Part shown: piece after piece, positions 44,151-52,181 of the stretch
Position numbering within the stretch: the stretch's first letter is position 1
Layout: each line of letters opens with the position of its first letter
DNA from: Flavobacterium sp. CF108
GTDB taxonomy: Bacteria > Bacteroidota > Bacteroidia > Flavobacteriales > Flavobacteriaceae
Assembly (NCBI RefSeq): GCF_900129795.1
Contig: NZ_FQWW01000002.1
Span: forward strand, 310,001 to 374,000
Direction: 5' to 3'
Length of the DNA stretch: 64,000 bases
Translations under genes and position numbers: made by a program
Notes under the pieces: model-generated
The model's input: the letters and a program-made list of their open reading frames with translations, nothing else
The model's database searches: none
Told to the model about the DNA's origin: nothing

Positions 44151-44186
44151 TCTTTACTCTATTCTCTTTCTTCTTGCCTCTTTCTT

Positions 44187-45554
44187 CTAAATCAAAATCA
44201 AACTCTGAGGCATAATCCCCGCCGTATGCAGCAGCTCGTAATGTTTTAAAACCGCATCCAATCGGGTAGAGATTTTGTTGTATTTCGCCTGAAGCAAAGC
44301 ATTATCAGCATCAACCATTTCGGTAATTAAAACCAACTGGTTTAAGTATTTCAGTTTTACGATTCGGTAATTTTCATTGGCTAAATCCAAAGCTTTGTCA
44401 ACCACCACAAACTTTTCAAGAATTTCCTGATATTGCGTATGTTCTTTGTATAGTTTGTCCTGAATTTCATCTTTAATGATTTCAGACTGCATTTGCTGCC
44501 ATTCGATTTTTTTGTTTGCTTGTTCTATTTTCGTTTTGTTTTTATATAAAGCCGAAATATCAAAACGCGCTTCAATTCCCACTTGCCCTAAAGTGTACAA
44601 ATACGGATTTGGCGGAAAAAATTTATAGTTAGGATAATAAAAACCATAATTTCCGAAGAAGTTTACTGTTGGCAGATAATTTCCTTTTACCAATTGCAAT
44701 TCCGTTTTTTTGATATTTAATTCCTGACTTGCCATTCGCATTTCTTCGTTTTGCAAAGCTTTAGTCATATAAAAATCATACTGATCCAAACCATTCATTT
44801 CGTCCAGATTTGACGTTGTATCAATCGCGATTTCTTCGTTTTCCGGAATTTGAATTAAAGTTTTCAGATCGTGAAGCGCAATTTTTATGTTTTTGGAATT
44901 TGTAAGCGCATTTAGTTCACGATCCGAAAGTTGCAATTCGGCTCTAATGACTTCATTTTTTGTGACCGTTCCGTGTTTTTGAAGCGATTGTACCTCTTTC
45001 AATCGGCTTTTTTCTTCTTTTATATTTTCTTCAAAAATCTTTTGAAGCTCCATCATTTTATAAATCGAAAGATAATTAGCCACAACTTCTAGCTCGATAT
45101 CATTTTCGGTCTTTTCTGTTTTTATTTTAGCAATTTCACTTTCCTGATTAGCAATTTTAATAGCGTTATTAATCTTATTACCCGCATAAATTGGCATTTT
45201 AAAAGTTGAATTCACTTGATAAATTTCTGGAATTGCCTTTGTTACTTCTTTACCATTTAAGAAACCGCTTCCTTTAAATTCGGTGATATTCGTAATTCTG
45301 GAATACTCGCCGTTTAACTCGATGTTTGGTAAACGGAGTTCTTTACTTTCTTTGATGTTTTGCTCTGAGAGCGTGATCTCCAATTGAGATCTAAGGATTT
45401 TTTTATTGTTTTCTTTTGCCAGTTTCACTGCTTCTTTTAATGAAACCGAATGAACTTCCTGCGCTTGTAAGCCATTGAATGCTAATACAATTAAGAATAA
45501 CAGCAGGATTCTGGAAAAACAATCGTCTGTAGAATTTGTTGTTTTAAGGAACAT
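44187..45554 (-). CDS. TolC family outer membrane efflux protein
   Basis: A 455-residue TolC-type channel. A signal peptide (LLLFLIVLAFNGLQAQ) precedes two helical/beta repeats (SLKEAVKLAKENNKKI and GSGFLNGK... in the first half, LVKGNYLPTVNFFGNYGFYYPN starting the second). It supplies the outer membrane exit of the pump. It is the first gene of the tolC-hlyD-MFS set, and the AraC gene lies upstream on the same strand. The long repeat-rich gaps may shape expression. Confidence 0.9.
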   Translation of the reverse strand: MFLKTTNSTDDCFSRILLLFLIVLAFNGLQAQEVHSVSLKEAVKLAKENNKKILRSQLEITLSEQNIKESKELRLPNIELNGEYSRITNITEFKGSGFLNGKEVTKAIPEIYQVNSTFKMPIYAGNKINNAIKIANQESEIAKIKTEKTENDIELEVVANYLSIYKMMELQKIFEENIKEEKSRLKEVQSLQKHGTVTKNEVIRAELQLSDRELNALTNSKNIKIALHDLKTLIQIPENEEIAIDTTSNLDEMNGLDQYDFYMTKALQNEEMRMASQELNIKKTELQLVKGNYLPTVNFFGNYGFYYPNYKFFPPNPYLYTLGQVGIEARFDISALYKNKTKIEQANKKIEWQQMQSEIIKDEIQDKLYKEHTQYQEILEKFVVVDKALDLANENYRIVKLKYLNQLVLITEMVDADNALLQAKYNKISTRLDAVLKHYELLHTAGIMPQSLILI

Positions 45555-45716
45555 GATAATAATTTATGCTGCAAAGTTCCTTCATTTTTCTGTTGACTGA
45601 TAATTCTAAAAAGTCAATAACATATTCATTTCGGACAAATGTTAAAATCGTATTTCCCGAAAACGTTATATCAAAATACTGAAAAACAATTTATTATGAA
45701 ATTAATTTGGCTTGAG

Positions 45717-45983
45717 ATGTTTCACGCAGATTTAAAAGGATTTAAGCAGATACGCGCAGATTTTATTTTTTTCTATGCAAAATCAATAATTATTTAACAC
45801 ATAGAAACATAGGTTTATTTTAATTGGATAAAAGATTAAAAATAAATGACACATCATTTACACATAGCTCTATGTGCATTAATACAAAGTGAAACGCCTT
45901 TTTACGCAACGAAAAACTATGTTTCTATGTGTTAGAATTATCTGCCCGATCTGCTTAAATCCTTTTAAATCTGCATGAAAAAA
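45717..45983. repeat. 267-bp nested palindrome (CACGCAGATTTAAAAGG outer, ACACATAGAAACATAGG inner)
   Basis: The outer arm TTTCACGCAGATTTAAAAGG (about 45720) pairs with CCTTTTAAATCTGCATGAAA (ending about 45980). The inner AACACATAGAAACATAGG pairs with CTATGTTTCTATGTGTT, and ACACATAGCTCTATGTGCAT forms a central hairpin. It occupies most of the 430-bp gap 45555-45987; no gene is seen. Confidence 0.85.
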
Positions 45984-45987
45984 TAAA

Positions 45988-46812
45988 TTACTTTGTTCTT
46001 TCCAAAATCTCTTCACCATTTAAGTAATTGGAAGGTCTTTGTCCTAAAATCTTGAAAAAGGTGTTGCTGAAAGTCGGAACACTATTGTAACCAACTTCTA
46101 GCGCTACCTCTTTTACCGAAAGTTTTCTTTCTAATAAAAGTTCGATAGCTTTTAGGATTCTGCGAATGGTATAATATTGAATGAAAGACATTTTGAGATC
46201 TTTTTGAAACAAGCGATACAAAGAGCGTTCGCTGTAACCAAATTCATGGGCAACATCAGCAAACAGAATCGTTTCTCCAAGATTATTTTCGATGTAACGC
46301 AAAATTTTCCCAAGTCGTTTGTCTTTTGGTTGTGGTAATTCTAAAGGTAAATTATTGGTGCAAATTTGAGGCAGAATCGCTTTTATCGCTTTGGCAATCG
46401 TAAAGTTTGAAGTTCCTTTTTTAAGATCGCCATTCCACCGATTGGTGAAAAGCATCATTTGCAGCAGTAAATTATTGACCGGATAAATTCCTTCTGCTTT
46501 ATAAAAATCATCTTCGTCTTTTTCGACTGGAAAATAGAGATTTCGCATCATCACATGTTCTGACTTTGGTTCGATGCTGTGCTCTAAACCAGCAGGAATC
46601 CAAATAAAATGCCTTGCAGGCAAAAAGTAAGATTTCGTTTCGGTTGTCACAAAAACTACATCGCCTTCAGCATATAGCATTTGTGCTTTTTCATGTTTAT
46701 GTATTGGAACAAACAATTCTCCCATTATATCATGATGACAATAAATGCTTTTTTTATTGGCATCTACTTTCTTAATATAATATTTGTCTACTTTAAAAGT
46801 TGATTGTTCCAT
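45988..46812 (-). CDS. AraC family transcriptional regulator
   Basis: A 274-residue regulator with an N-terminal cupin-like sensing half (PIHKHEKAQMLYAEGDVVFVTTETKSYFLPARHFIWIPAGLEHSI) and a C-terminal double helix-turn-helix (FADVAHEFGYSERSLYRLFQKDLKMSFIQYY..EVALEVGYNSVPTFSNTFFKILGQRPSNYL). It lies on the same strand upstream of the TolC/HlyD/MFS genes and is the best candidate for their regulator. The inducer is unknown. Confidence 0.88.
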   Translation of the reverse strand: MEQSTFKVDKYYIKKVDANKKSIYCHHDIMGELFVPIHKHEKAQMLYAEGDVVFVTTETKSYFLPARHFIWIPAGLEHSIEPKSEHVMMRNLYFPVEKDEDDFYKAEGIYPVNNLLLQMMLFTNRWNGDLKKGTSNFTIAKAIKAILPQICTNNLPLELPQPKDKRLGKILRYIENNLGETILFADVAHEFGYSERSLYRLFQKDLKMSFIQYYTIRRILKAIELLLERKLSVKEVALEVGYNSVPTFSNTFFKILGQRPSNYLNGEEILERTK

Positions 46813-46879
46813 TATTACGATTTCTTATTATAAAGATAAGAAAGAAATTTATCCGCAAAGCTCGCAAGGTAAAAGCACA

Positions 46880-47036
46880 ATCCCGATAGCTATCGGGAGC
46901 AAAGCTTTATAAGCTTAAAAATTTAGCCACAGATTAAAGGATTAAAAGGATTTTAAAATCTGTGGCAATCTGAGTAATCTGTGGCTAAAAAACCTTTGCG
47001 AACTTTACGTAAATCTTATCGCCTTTGCGGTTAAAT
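46880..47036. repeat. CCCGATAGCTATCGGG, GCCACAGATT and CTTTGCG repeats upstream of the AraC gene
   Basis: A TCCCGATAGCTATCGGGA palindrome (about 46882-46899) is followed by nested AGCCACAGATTAAAGGATT / AATCTGTGGCT (46925-46985) and CTTTGCGAAC...GCCTTTGCGGTTAA (46991-47035). Confidence 0.8.
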
Positions 47037-47045
47037 ACAAAAAAC

Positions 47046-47072
47046 AAAAAAGCCTTTCCGTTAAGAAAGGCT
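47046..47072 (-). terminator. Terminator of the first tRNA-Asp
   Basis: On the minus strand, the AGCCTTTC / GAAAGGCT stem (loop 6 nt) is followed by a T run. Confidence 0.8.
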
Positions 47073-47085
47073 TCTTCCAATATTG

Positions 47086-47159
47086 CGGTCTGGACGGGAC
47101 TCGAACCCGCGACCCCATGCGTGACAGGCATGTATTCTAACCAACTGAACTACCAAACC
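47086..47159 (-). tRNA. tRNA-Asp (anticodon GTC), copy 1
   Basis: A 74-nt cloverleaf on the minus strand: acceptor GGTTTGG / CCAGACC with discriminator G, D arm TAGTTCAGTTGGTTAGA, anticodon stem CATGC/GCATG enclosing CTGTCAC (GUC), and T arm CGCGGGTTCGAGTCCCG. Confidence 0.95.
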
Positions 47160-47178
47160 CACTGCTTTATTGTGAGTG

Positions 47179-47186
47179 CAAAAATA
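47179..47186 (-). promoter_or_regulatory. -7 box (TATTTTTG) of tRNA-Asp copy 1
   Basis: An exact TAnnTTTG match on the minus strand, 19 bp before the mature tRNA. Confidence 0.55.
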
Positions 47187-47364
47187 CAACAGAACTTGGA
47201 TTCTGCAAGGGTTTTTAGGAATAAAAATTGAGAAATTTTTAATTAACTAAATTCCAATATTTTAAAATTCAAGAACTAAACCAAAAAACAAGAACTTTCT
47301 TTCTTTTTAACCAAAATCCCGATAGTTTTCTTTCAAATAAAAATATTTGTCCTCTTATTACACA

Positions 47365-47540
47365 TAGCCCGTGGTTTCAACCACGGGAAAAGGGATTGTG
47401 ATTCTGATTGTATACCGTGGTTGAAACCACGGGCTATATTTAAGATCCAATTCAATAAACCATATAAACACAAAGTCCGCAAAGCTTAAAAAAACTTTGC
47501 GGACTTTGCGTAAATCTTAGTGTCTTTGCGGTTAAAAAAC
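47365..47540. repeat. AGCCCGTGGTTTCAACCACGG and CTTTGCGGACTTTGCG repeats between the tRNA genes
   Basis: ATAGCCCGTGGTTTCAACCA (47365) and its inverted partner TGGTTGAAACCACGGGCTAT (ending 47437), then AAGTCCGCAAAGCTT / AACTTTGCGGACTTTGCG and TCTTTGCGGTTAA. The 560-bp stretch between the two tRNA genes has no protein gene I can support. Confidence 0.8.
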
Positions 47541-47677
47541 AAAACTCAAAAGTGTCTTAAATCAAAAAAGCCATCCACAAAAGTGGAAAGCTTTTCATTG
47601 GTCTAACTACTAAACCAGCTACGAGTTACAAAGTCGTAGCAAAACAACACAACTAATCTTAGATACCGTATTTGGGC

Positions 47678-47704
47678 AAAAAAGCCTTTCTGTTAAGAAA
47701 GGCT
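47678..47704 (-). terminator. Terminator of the second tRNA-Asp
   Basis: The same AGCCTTTC / GAAAGGCT hairpin as at 47051-47072, on the minus strand, with a T run. Confidence 0.8.
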
Positions 47705-47717
47705 TCTCCCAATATTG

Positions 47718-47791
47718 CGGTCTGGACGGGACTCGAACCCGCGACCCCATGCGTGACAGGCATGTATTCTAACCAACTGAACTACCAAACC
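47718..47791 (-). tRNA. tRNA-Asp (anticodon GTC), copy 2
   Basis: 74 nt identical to copy 1, exactly 632 bp away. The terminator is also duplicated with two changes, while the promoter sides differ. Confidence 0.95.
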
Positions 47792-47809
47792 TCTGCGTTA
47801 TTGCGGTTG

Positions 47810-47817
47810 CAAAGATA
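47810..47817 (-). promoter_or_regulatory. -7 box (TATCTTTG) of tRNA-Asp copy 2
   Basis: An exact TAnnTTTG match on the minus strand, 18 bp before the mature tRNA. Confidence 0.6.
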
Positions 47818-47877
47818 GTACAGAATTTCATTTCTGCAAGTGTTTTGATAAAAAAAATGAAATAAATTTTCAAATTC

Positions 47878-48804
47878 TTAGCCAAAGTTTTGTTTTTCAA
47901 CTAAATATGTAGTCAATATTTTTTCAAAATTGTCGCCCACATTTACTGGAACGTACTTAATTTGGTTCTTCGCACAGGTTAAAGCCAGGTTTTTAAAGTA
48001 GGCTTCTACCCTTTTTTCATATTCAACTTTAACATTATCGGCAAAAATCGAAACTTCTTCACCTGATTCTAAGTCTATAAATTTTCTTGGTGCGTTGTCA
48101 AAATCAAATTTCAATTCCGTCTCATTATCAACCACATGAAACAAAACTACTTTGTGTTTGTTGTGTTTAAGATGCTGTAAAGCGTTAAAAAGCTTTTCAT
48201 CGTCTTCGGCCTGAAACATATCGGTAAACAAAATAATCATCGAACGACGGTGCATTTTCTCTGCTATTTGATGCAGATATGTAATGGTATCGGTCATTTT
48301 TTTGACTTTTGGCTGCACTAATAGATCTTCCAGTTTATTCAAAAGCATTCTGTGGTGACGATCGCTTCCTTTCTCTGGAGCGTAATATTCGTATTTATCG
48401 GAGAAAACGCTTAAACCAACGGCATCGCGCTGTTTCTTTAAAATATTCATTAAAACTGCCGAAGCCAAAACTGCAAAACCAATCTTCTTTTCATAAAATG
48501 GCTGATTCGATTTTAGTTCAGGATAATGCATTGACGACGAATTATCTACAATTAAATGACAGCGTAAATTGGTTTCTTCCTCAAAACGTTTAGTGTATAA
48601 ACGATCAGTTTTGGCAAATAATTTCCAATCGATATGTTTGGTGCTTTCGCCTGCGTTATAGACTTTATGTTCAGCAAATTCGGCTGAAAATCCATGAAAC
48701 GGACTTTTATGCATTCCGGATATAAAACCTTCTACAACCTGATTTGCCAGCATTTCGAGATGCTGAAAACTTGAAACTTTCTCTATTTCCGATTCGATTT
48801 TCAT
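47878..48804 (-). CDS. DUF58 domain protein (VWA-like)
   Basis: A 308-residue cytoplasmic protein. The DUF58 motif region HKVYNAGESTKHIDWKLFAKTDRLYTKRFEEE is followed by a VWA-type fold with the MIDAS-like DNSSSMHYP. DUF58 proteins normally accompany MoxR ATPases and Bat-type VWA proteins in chaperone-like systems. Here no MoxR or Bat gene is in the window; instead the gene overlaps the M1 peptidase gene by 4 bp. The role is unknown. Confidence 0.85.
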   Translation of the reverse strand: MKIESEIEKVSSFQHLEMLANQVVEGFISGMHKSPFHGFSAEFAEHKVYNAGESTKHIDWKLFAKTDRLYTKRFEEETNLRCHLIVDNSSSMHYPELKSNQPFYEKKIGFAVLASAVLMNILKKQRDAVGLSVFSDKYEYYAPEKGSDRHHRMLLNKLEDLLVQPKVKKMTDTITYLHQIAEKMHRRSMIILFTDMFQAEDDEKLFNALQHLKHNKHKVVLFHVVDNETELKFDFDNAPRKFIDLESGEEVSIFADNVKVEYEKRVEAYFKNLALTCAKNQIKYVPVNVGDNFEKILTTYLVEKQNFG

Positions 48805-51374
48805 TCGGTTTCTTTTTTAATATTTTGTGCTTTATAAAGCAAATCTGTGGCCTGAAATAATTTCCTTTTTAAAATAGGACTAAAATTAGGGTTTTCTTTT
48901 AAGAATCGCTGTACTTCATCAAAAGCAAATTTAGACGAATATTTTCCAACAGTATCTTCAAGCCAGTCTTTCGGGAAGAAAATATCTCCGGTACGCTGGA
49001 TTTCATCAACCAAATCTAATGAAAATCTGATATACTTTTTAGCACTTTTCTGACGAAGCGGATGATGAATATTACTCAAACCAATCTCAACCCATGATTC
49101 TTTTTCACGGTTTTTTTCGTCTTTTAAAGATTCCATAAAAGTATTTCGAACCATTTCATCTTTTGATAATGACGGAAGCAGGAATTCAAATCGTTTTTGT
49201 TTATCAGGATTTGTAATGGTTGTTCTTGTTTTTTCTAAAATTTCATCGGCTTTTTCATGTTTAAAAATTGCCAGATTCATCGCCATATTCGTAAAATCGT
49301 CTTCGTTTAGTTTTAAACCCGGAATTACGATTTCTTTATTCCAAATCTGATATAATTTGGCTTTCGCCGAAGAGGAATACGCAGTAGAACTAAACAAACC
49401 AAATAAAGTCTTTTTGATATTAGCAGATGAATTTGTCTGCAAACGTGAATATAAAGTATAACTCAATAAAGTCTGCACTCTATCTTGTTGTTTTTGGGTT
49501 AAAAATCTCCAGTAAATCGTATTCAGATTATTGGATACAATTCGCAAAACCAATTCATTTTCTTCAAATTGAATTCCTTTAAAAAAACAATTAAAAGCTT
49601 CCTCTGGAGCAATATTTCCAATCAGCATATTTTCATACAAATTACTGTAGGCCGAAGCTCTTGCAACCTCATCTTTCAATGTTGAAATATAATCTAAATT
49701 GTTACCGTCAAGCGGAAAAACTCCATATCCAAAACCATTATAATTGTAAATAATTGTGTTTGGTTTTTCAAGTCCCGCAGCTTCTTTTAAAACAATGTTT
49801 TTGTCTTTGATGTTTACGTTTAAAACTTTCACATTATCATCATAAACTAAACCAATTTGAAAAACCTGAGGCCAGATATTATTCGATTCATCTTCGGCGT
49901 TTTGCTGAATTTCAAACTTTTTGATTTGGTTTTTAGAATCGTATTCTACTTTATCTGTAAAAATGGCTCTTCCTGATTTGTTTACCCAAACCTCACTCCA
50001 TTTTTTCATGTCAAGCGGCGTTTCGGCATCAAGGATTTCTACAAGATTATTCCAGTCGGCGTTGTCGTTGGCGTATTTTTTAATGTATTTCTCGATTCCT
50101 TTTTGAAAGGCTTCTGCTCCCATCGAAGCTTCCAGTTGGCGCATCATAATTGGAGCTTTATTGTAAATAATGGCCCCGTAAAGTGATCCAGCATCTTTTA
50201 AATTTGCCAAATGCTGTTTTATCGGATGTGTACCCAAAGATCGGTCTTCCGCGAAAGCATTACTATAATGAGCAGTAAAAAACTGGAGATTATGATTGAC
50301 TTTCGGAAAAATCGGGTTCATGATTTTATCGGCCATAAAATTGGCAAAAACTTCTTTCATCCAAACATCATCAAACCATTTCATGGTTACCAAATCACCA
50401 AACCACATGTGTGAGGTTTCGTGCGCGATAAGTTTTGCCCTATTTAATTTCTCACTGTCGGTTGCGCTATTATCCAGAAACAAAGTCGATTCCCGATATT
50501 GAATGGCGCCAACATGTTCCATTCCGCCGTATTGAAAAACCGGAATTGCGGCAAAATCTAACTTTTGAAACGGGAATTTATAATTGGTGTATTTTTCTAA
50601 AAAATCTAAAGATTGCTGATGAAGTTCAAAAATAGTATCGGTACTTGTTTTTATCTTTTCAGGATTATTTTCACGATACAGCATCGTCATTTCTAAACCT
50701 GGTTTTTGTGTTACGTTTTTGAATTTTCCGGCAACGAAAGAAAACAAATAAGTACTCATTTTATCTGATTCTCCGAAATTGTACGTTATGAAATCGGCTT
50801 TTTCGATTTTCTCTTTTACATTGGCTCCAGCCAAAACCAACCAATCTTTTGGAACTGAAAGACTCAGTTTATAAGTCGCTTTTATATCCGGCTGATCAAA
50901 ACACGGGAATAATGTACTTGCACGATCAGGAACTAAAAGTGTATACAGAAATTCGTCATTTCGGTTTAAAGATAAATTGCCCGCAATGAAGGAAACAGAA
51001 ACTGTATTTTTTCCTAAAACTAAAGCTGAAGGAGAAATTACAATATGACCTTTTTCATGAACAATTACAGTACTTTTTCCGTTTACTTCAACTGTTTTTA
51101 TGTTTGACGTTTTCTCTTTAAAATCTAAAAGTAAAAGCTGGCTTAAATCAGACAAATTCAAATTGACTTTCAAATGAGAATTAATATTCTCCTCTTTCTG
51201 ATTCGGAATCTCAAAAGACAATTCATATTGAATATCTGAAATCTGTTTTTTACGAAATTGGGCTAATTGCTCTGAAACTCCATTTTCTAAAAACAAACTT
51301 TCTTTTTCTTTAGATTGAGCAAAACCAATCGAAATCAACATAACAAAACAAAGAAAGCTGTATAGAATTTTCAT
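48801..51374 (-). CDS. M1 family aminopeptidase, secreted
   Basis: An 857-residue zinc aminopeptidase. It has a signal peptide (FLCFVMLISIGFAQ), an N-terminal beta domain, the substrate motif GGMEHVGAI (GAMEN equivalent), and the zinc site H318-E-T-S-H322 with the downstream Glu in MKEVFANFM. The rest is the helical C-terminal domain. It removes N-terminal residues from peptides, probably in the periplasm. It overlaps the DUF58 gene by 4 bp. Confidence 0.92.
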   Translation of the reverse strand: MKILYSFLCFVMLISIGFAQSKEKESLFLENGVSEQLAQFRKKQISDIQYELSFEIPNQKEENINSHLKVNLNLSDLSQLLLLDFKEKTSNIKTVEVNGKSTVIVHEKGHIVISPSALVLGKNTVSVSFIAGNLSLNRNDEFLYTLLVPDRASTLFPCFDQPDIKATYKLSLSVPKDWLVLAGANVKEKIEKADFITYNFGESDKMSTYLFSFVAGKFKNVTQKPGLEMTMLYRENNPEKIKTSTDTIFELHQQSLDFLEKYTNYKFPFQKLDFAAIPVFQYGGMEHVGAIQYRESTLFLDNSATDSEKLNRAKLIAHETSHMWFGDLVTMKWFDDVWMKEVFANFMADKIMNPIFPKVNHNLQFFTAHYSNAFAEDRSLGTHPIKQHLANLKDAGSLYGAIIYNKAPIMMRQLEASMGAEAFQKGIEKYIKKYANDNADWNNLVEILDAETPLDMKKWSEVWVNKSGRAIFTDKVEYDSKNQIKKFEIQQNAEDESNNIWPQVFQIGLVYDDNVKVLNVNIKDKNIVLKEAAGLEKPNTIIYNYNGFGYGVFPLDGNNLDYISTLKDEVARASAYSNLYENMLIGNIAPEEAFNCFFKGIQFEENELVLRIVSNNLNTIYWRFLTQKQQDRVQTLLSYTLYSRLQTNSSANIKKTLFGLFSSTAYSSSAKAKLYQIWNKEIVIPGLKLNEDDFTNMAMNLAIFKHEKADEILEKTRTTITNPDKQKRFEFLLPSLSKDEMVRNTFMESLKDEKNREKESWVEIGLSNIHHPLRQKSAKKYIRFSLDLVDEIQRTGDIFFPKDWLEDTVGKYSSKFAFDEVQRFLKENPNFSPILKRKLFQATDLLYKAQNIKKETE

Positions 51375-51412
51375 TTTTTAGAGATATAAGATTCGTTAAA
51401 AATAAAAAAAGT

Positions 51413-51545
51413 TTGCCACGAATTGCACGAATTTTCACAAATTATAGTATTTGGAATCAATTGTATAATGTTAGACCTGACAGGTTTTTAAAACCTGTCA
51501 GGTCTAACATCAAATCTGAAATAGAAAAATTAGTGCAAATTTGTG
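51413..51545. repeat. GCCACGAATT repeat enclosing a GACAGGTTTTAAAACCTGTC palindrome
   Basis: TTTGCCACGAATTGCACGAA (51412) pairs with AATTAGTGCAAATTTGTGG (ending about 51546). Inside, AGACCTGACAGGTTTT / AAAACCTGTCAGGTCT (51474-51506) is a perfect hairpin related to the 414-502 repeat. Confidence 0.85.
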
Positions 51546-51577
51546 GTAAAAAAAATTCAAGTATTTAGGCAATAAAA

Positions 51578-51605
51578 AAGGCCTGAAAAATTCAGGCCTT
51601 TTTTA
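51578..51605 (-). terminator. Terminator of trxA
   Basis: AAGGCCTGAA / TTCAGGCCTT with an AAA loop. The minus-strand T run corresponds to the A run at 51574-51579; the T run at 51601 also allows plus-strand use. Confidence 0.85.
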
Positions 51606-51625
51606 TATAAATCATAATCTTACGA

Positions 51626-51943
51626 TTACAACAAAGCATCTAAGCTGTCAGCGTAGGTTTGTTTCGGAGCAACTCCTACTTGTTTTCCTACTACTTCACC
51701 GTTATGAAACACCAAAACGGTTGGTATGTTACGCACACCATATTTAGCAGCAAATTCCTGGTTAGCATCTACATCTACTTTACCAACCACAACTTTACCT
51801 GCATATTCATCACTTAATTGATCAATGATTGGACCAACCATTCTACATGGACCGCACCATGCTGCCCAGAAATCTACCATTACTGGTTTATCTGATTTTA
51901 AAACTACCTCGTCAAAAGTAGCATCTGTTATTGCTAATGCCAT
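51626..51943 (-). CDS. trxA: Thioredoxin
   Basis: A 105-residue thioredoxin with active site WCGPC (C30, C33), VDFWAAWCGPCRM, the cis-Pro segment VRNIPTVLVF and a C-terminal helix. It reduces protein disulfides in the cytoplasm, including ribonucleotide reductase. No signal peptide. A 65-nt leader contains a CTCAGTTTT...AAAACTGAG hairpin (about 51968-52010). Confidence 0.96.
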   Translation of the reverse strand: MALAITDATFDEVVLKSDKPVMVDFWAAWCGPCRMVGPIIDQLSDEYAGKVVVGKVDVDANQEFAAKYGVRNIPTVLVFHNGEVVGKQVGVAPKQTYADSLDALL

Positions 51944-52014
51944 AATTATTTTTCTTTAAAGTTATTCTCAGTTTTTTGTCTCAGGAGACTTTTAATACTT
52001 GCAAAACTGAGGTA

Positions 52015-52022
52015 CAAAGTTA
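52015..52022 (-). promoter_or_regulatory. -7 box (TAACTTTG) of trxA
   Basis: An exact TAnnTTTG match on the minus strand, about 72 bp before the ATG. Confidence 0.55.
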
Positions 52023-52129
52023 AAAATTAAAAACAAATCATACACCATAAGCAAATTAGTTTTGATTATAAAAGTATCGTCAATAATTATATTGCCAAAA
52101 ACCAAATTAATTATAAGCTTTACCTTACA

Positions 52130-52160
52130 TTTGAAATTCGTCAATTTTATCTTATCTTTA
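52130..52160 (+). promoter_or_regulatory. Promoter of the AsmA-like gene
   Basis: TTTG (52130-52133), a 19-bp spacer and TATCTTTA (52153-52160, one mismatch). It supports a start at 52182 and excludes the longer ORF. Confidence 0.6.
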
Positions 52161-52181
52161 ATGGGCAGGAAATTCGTCAAA

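Noticed and set aside
52062..52181. N-terminal extension of the AsmA-like protein
   Set aside because: It overlaps a good -33/-7 promoter (52130-52160), so the start at 52182 is preferred.
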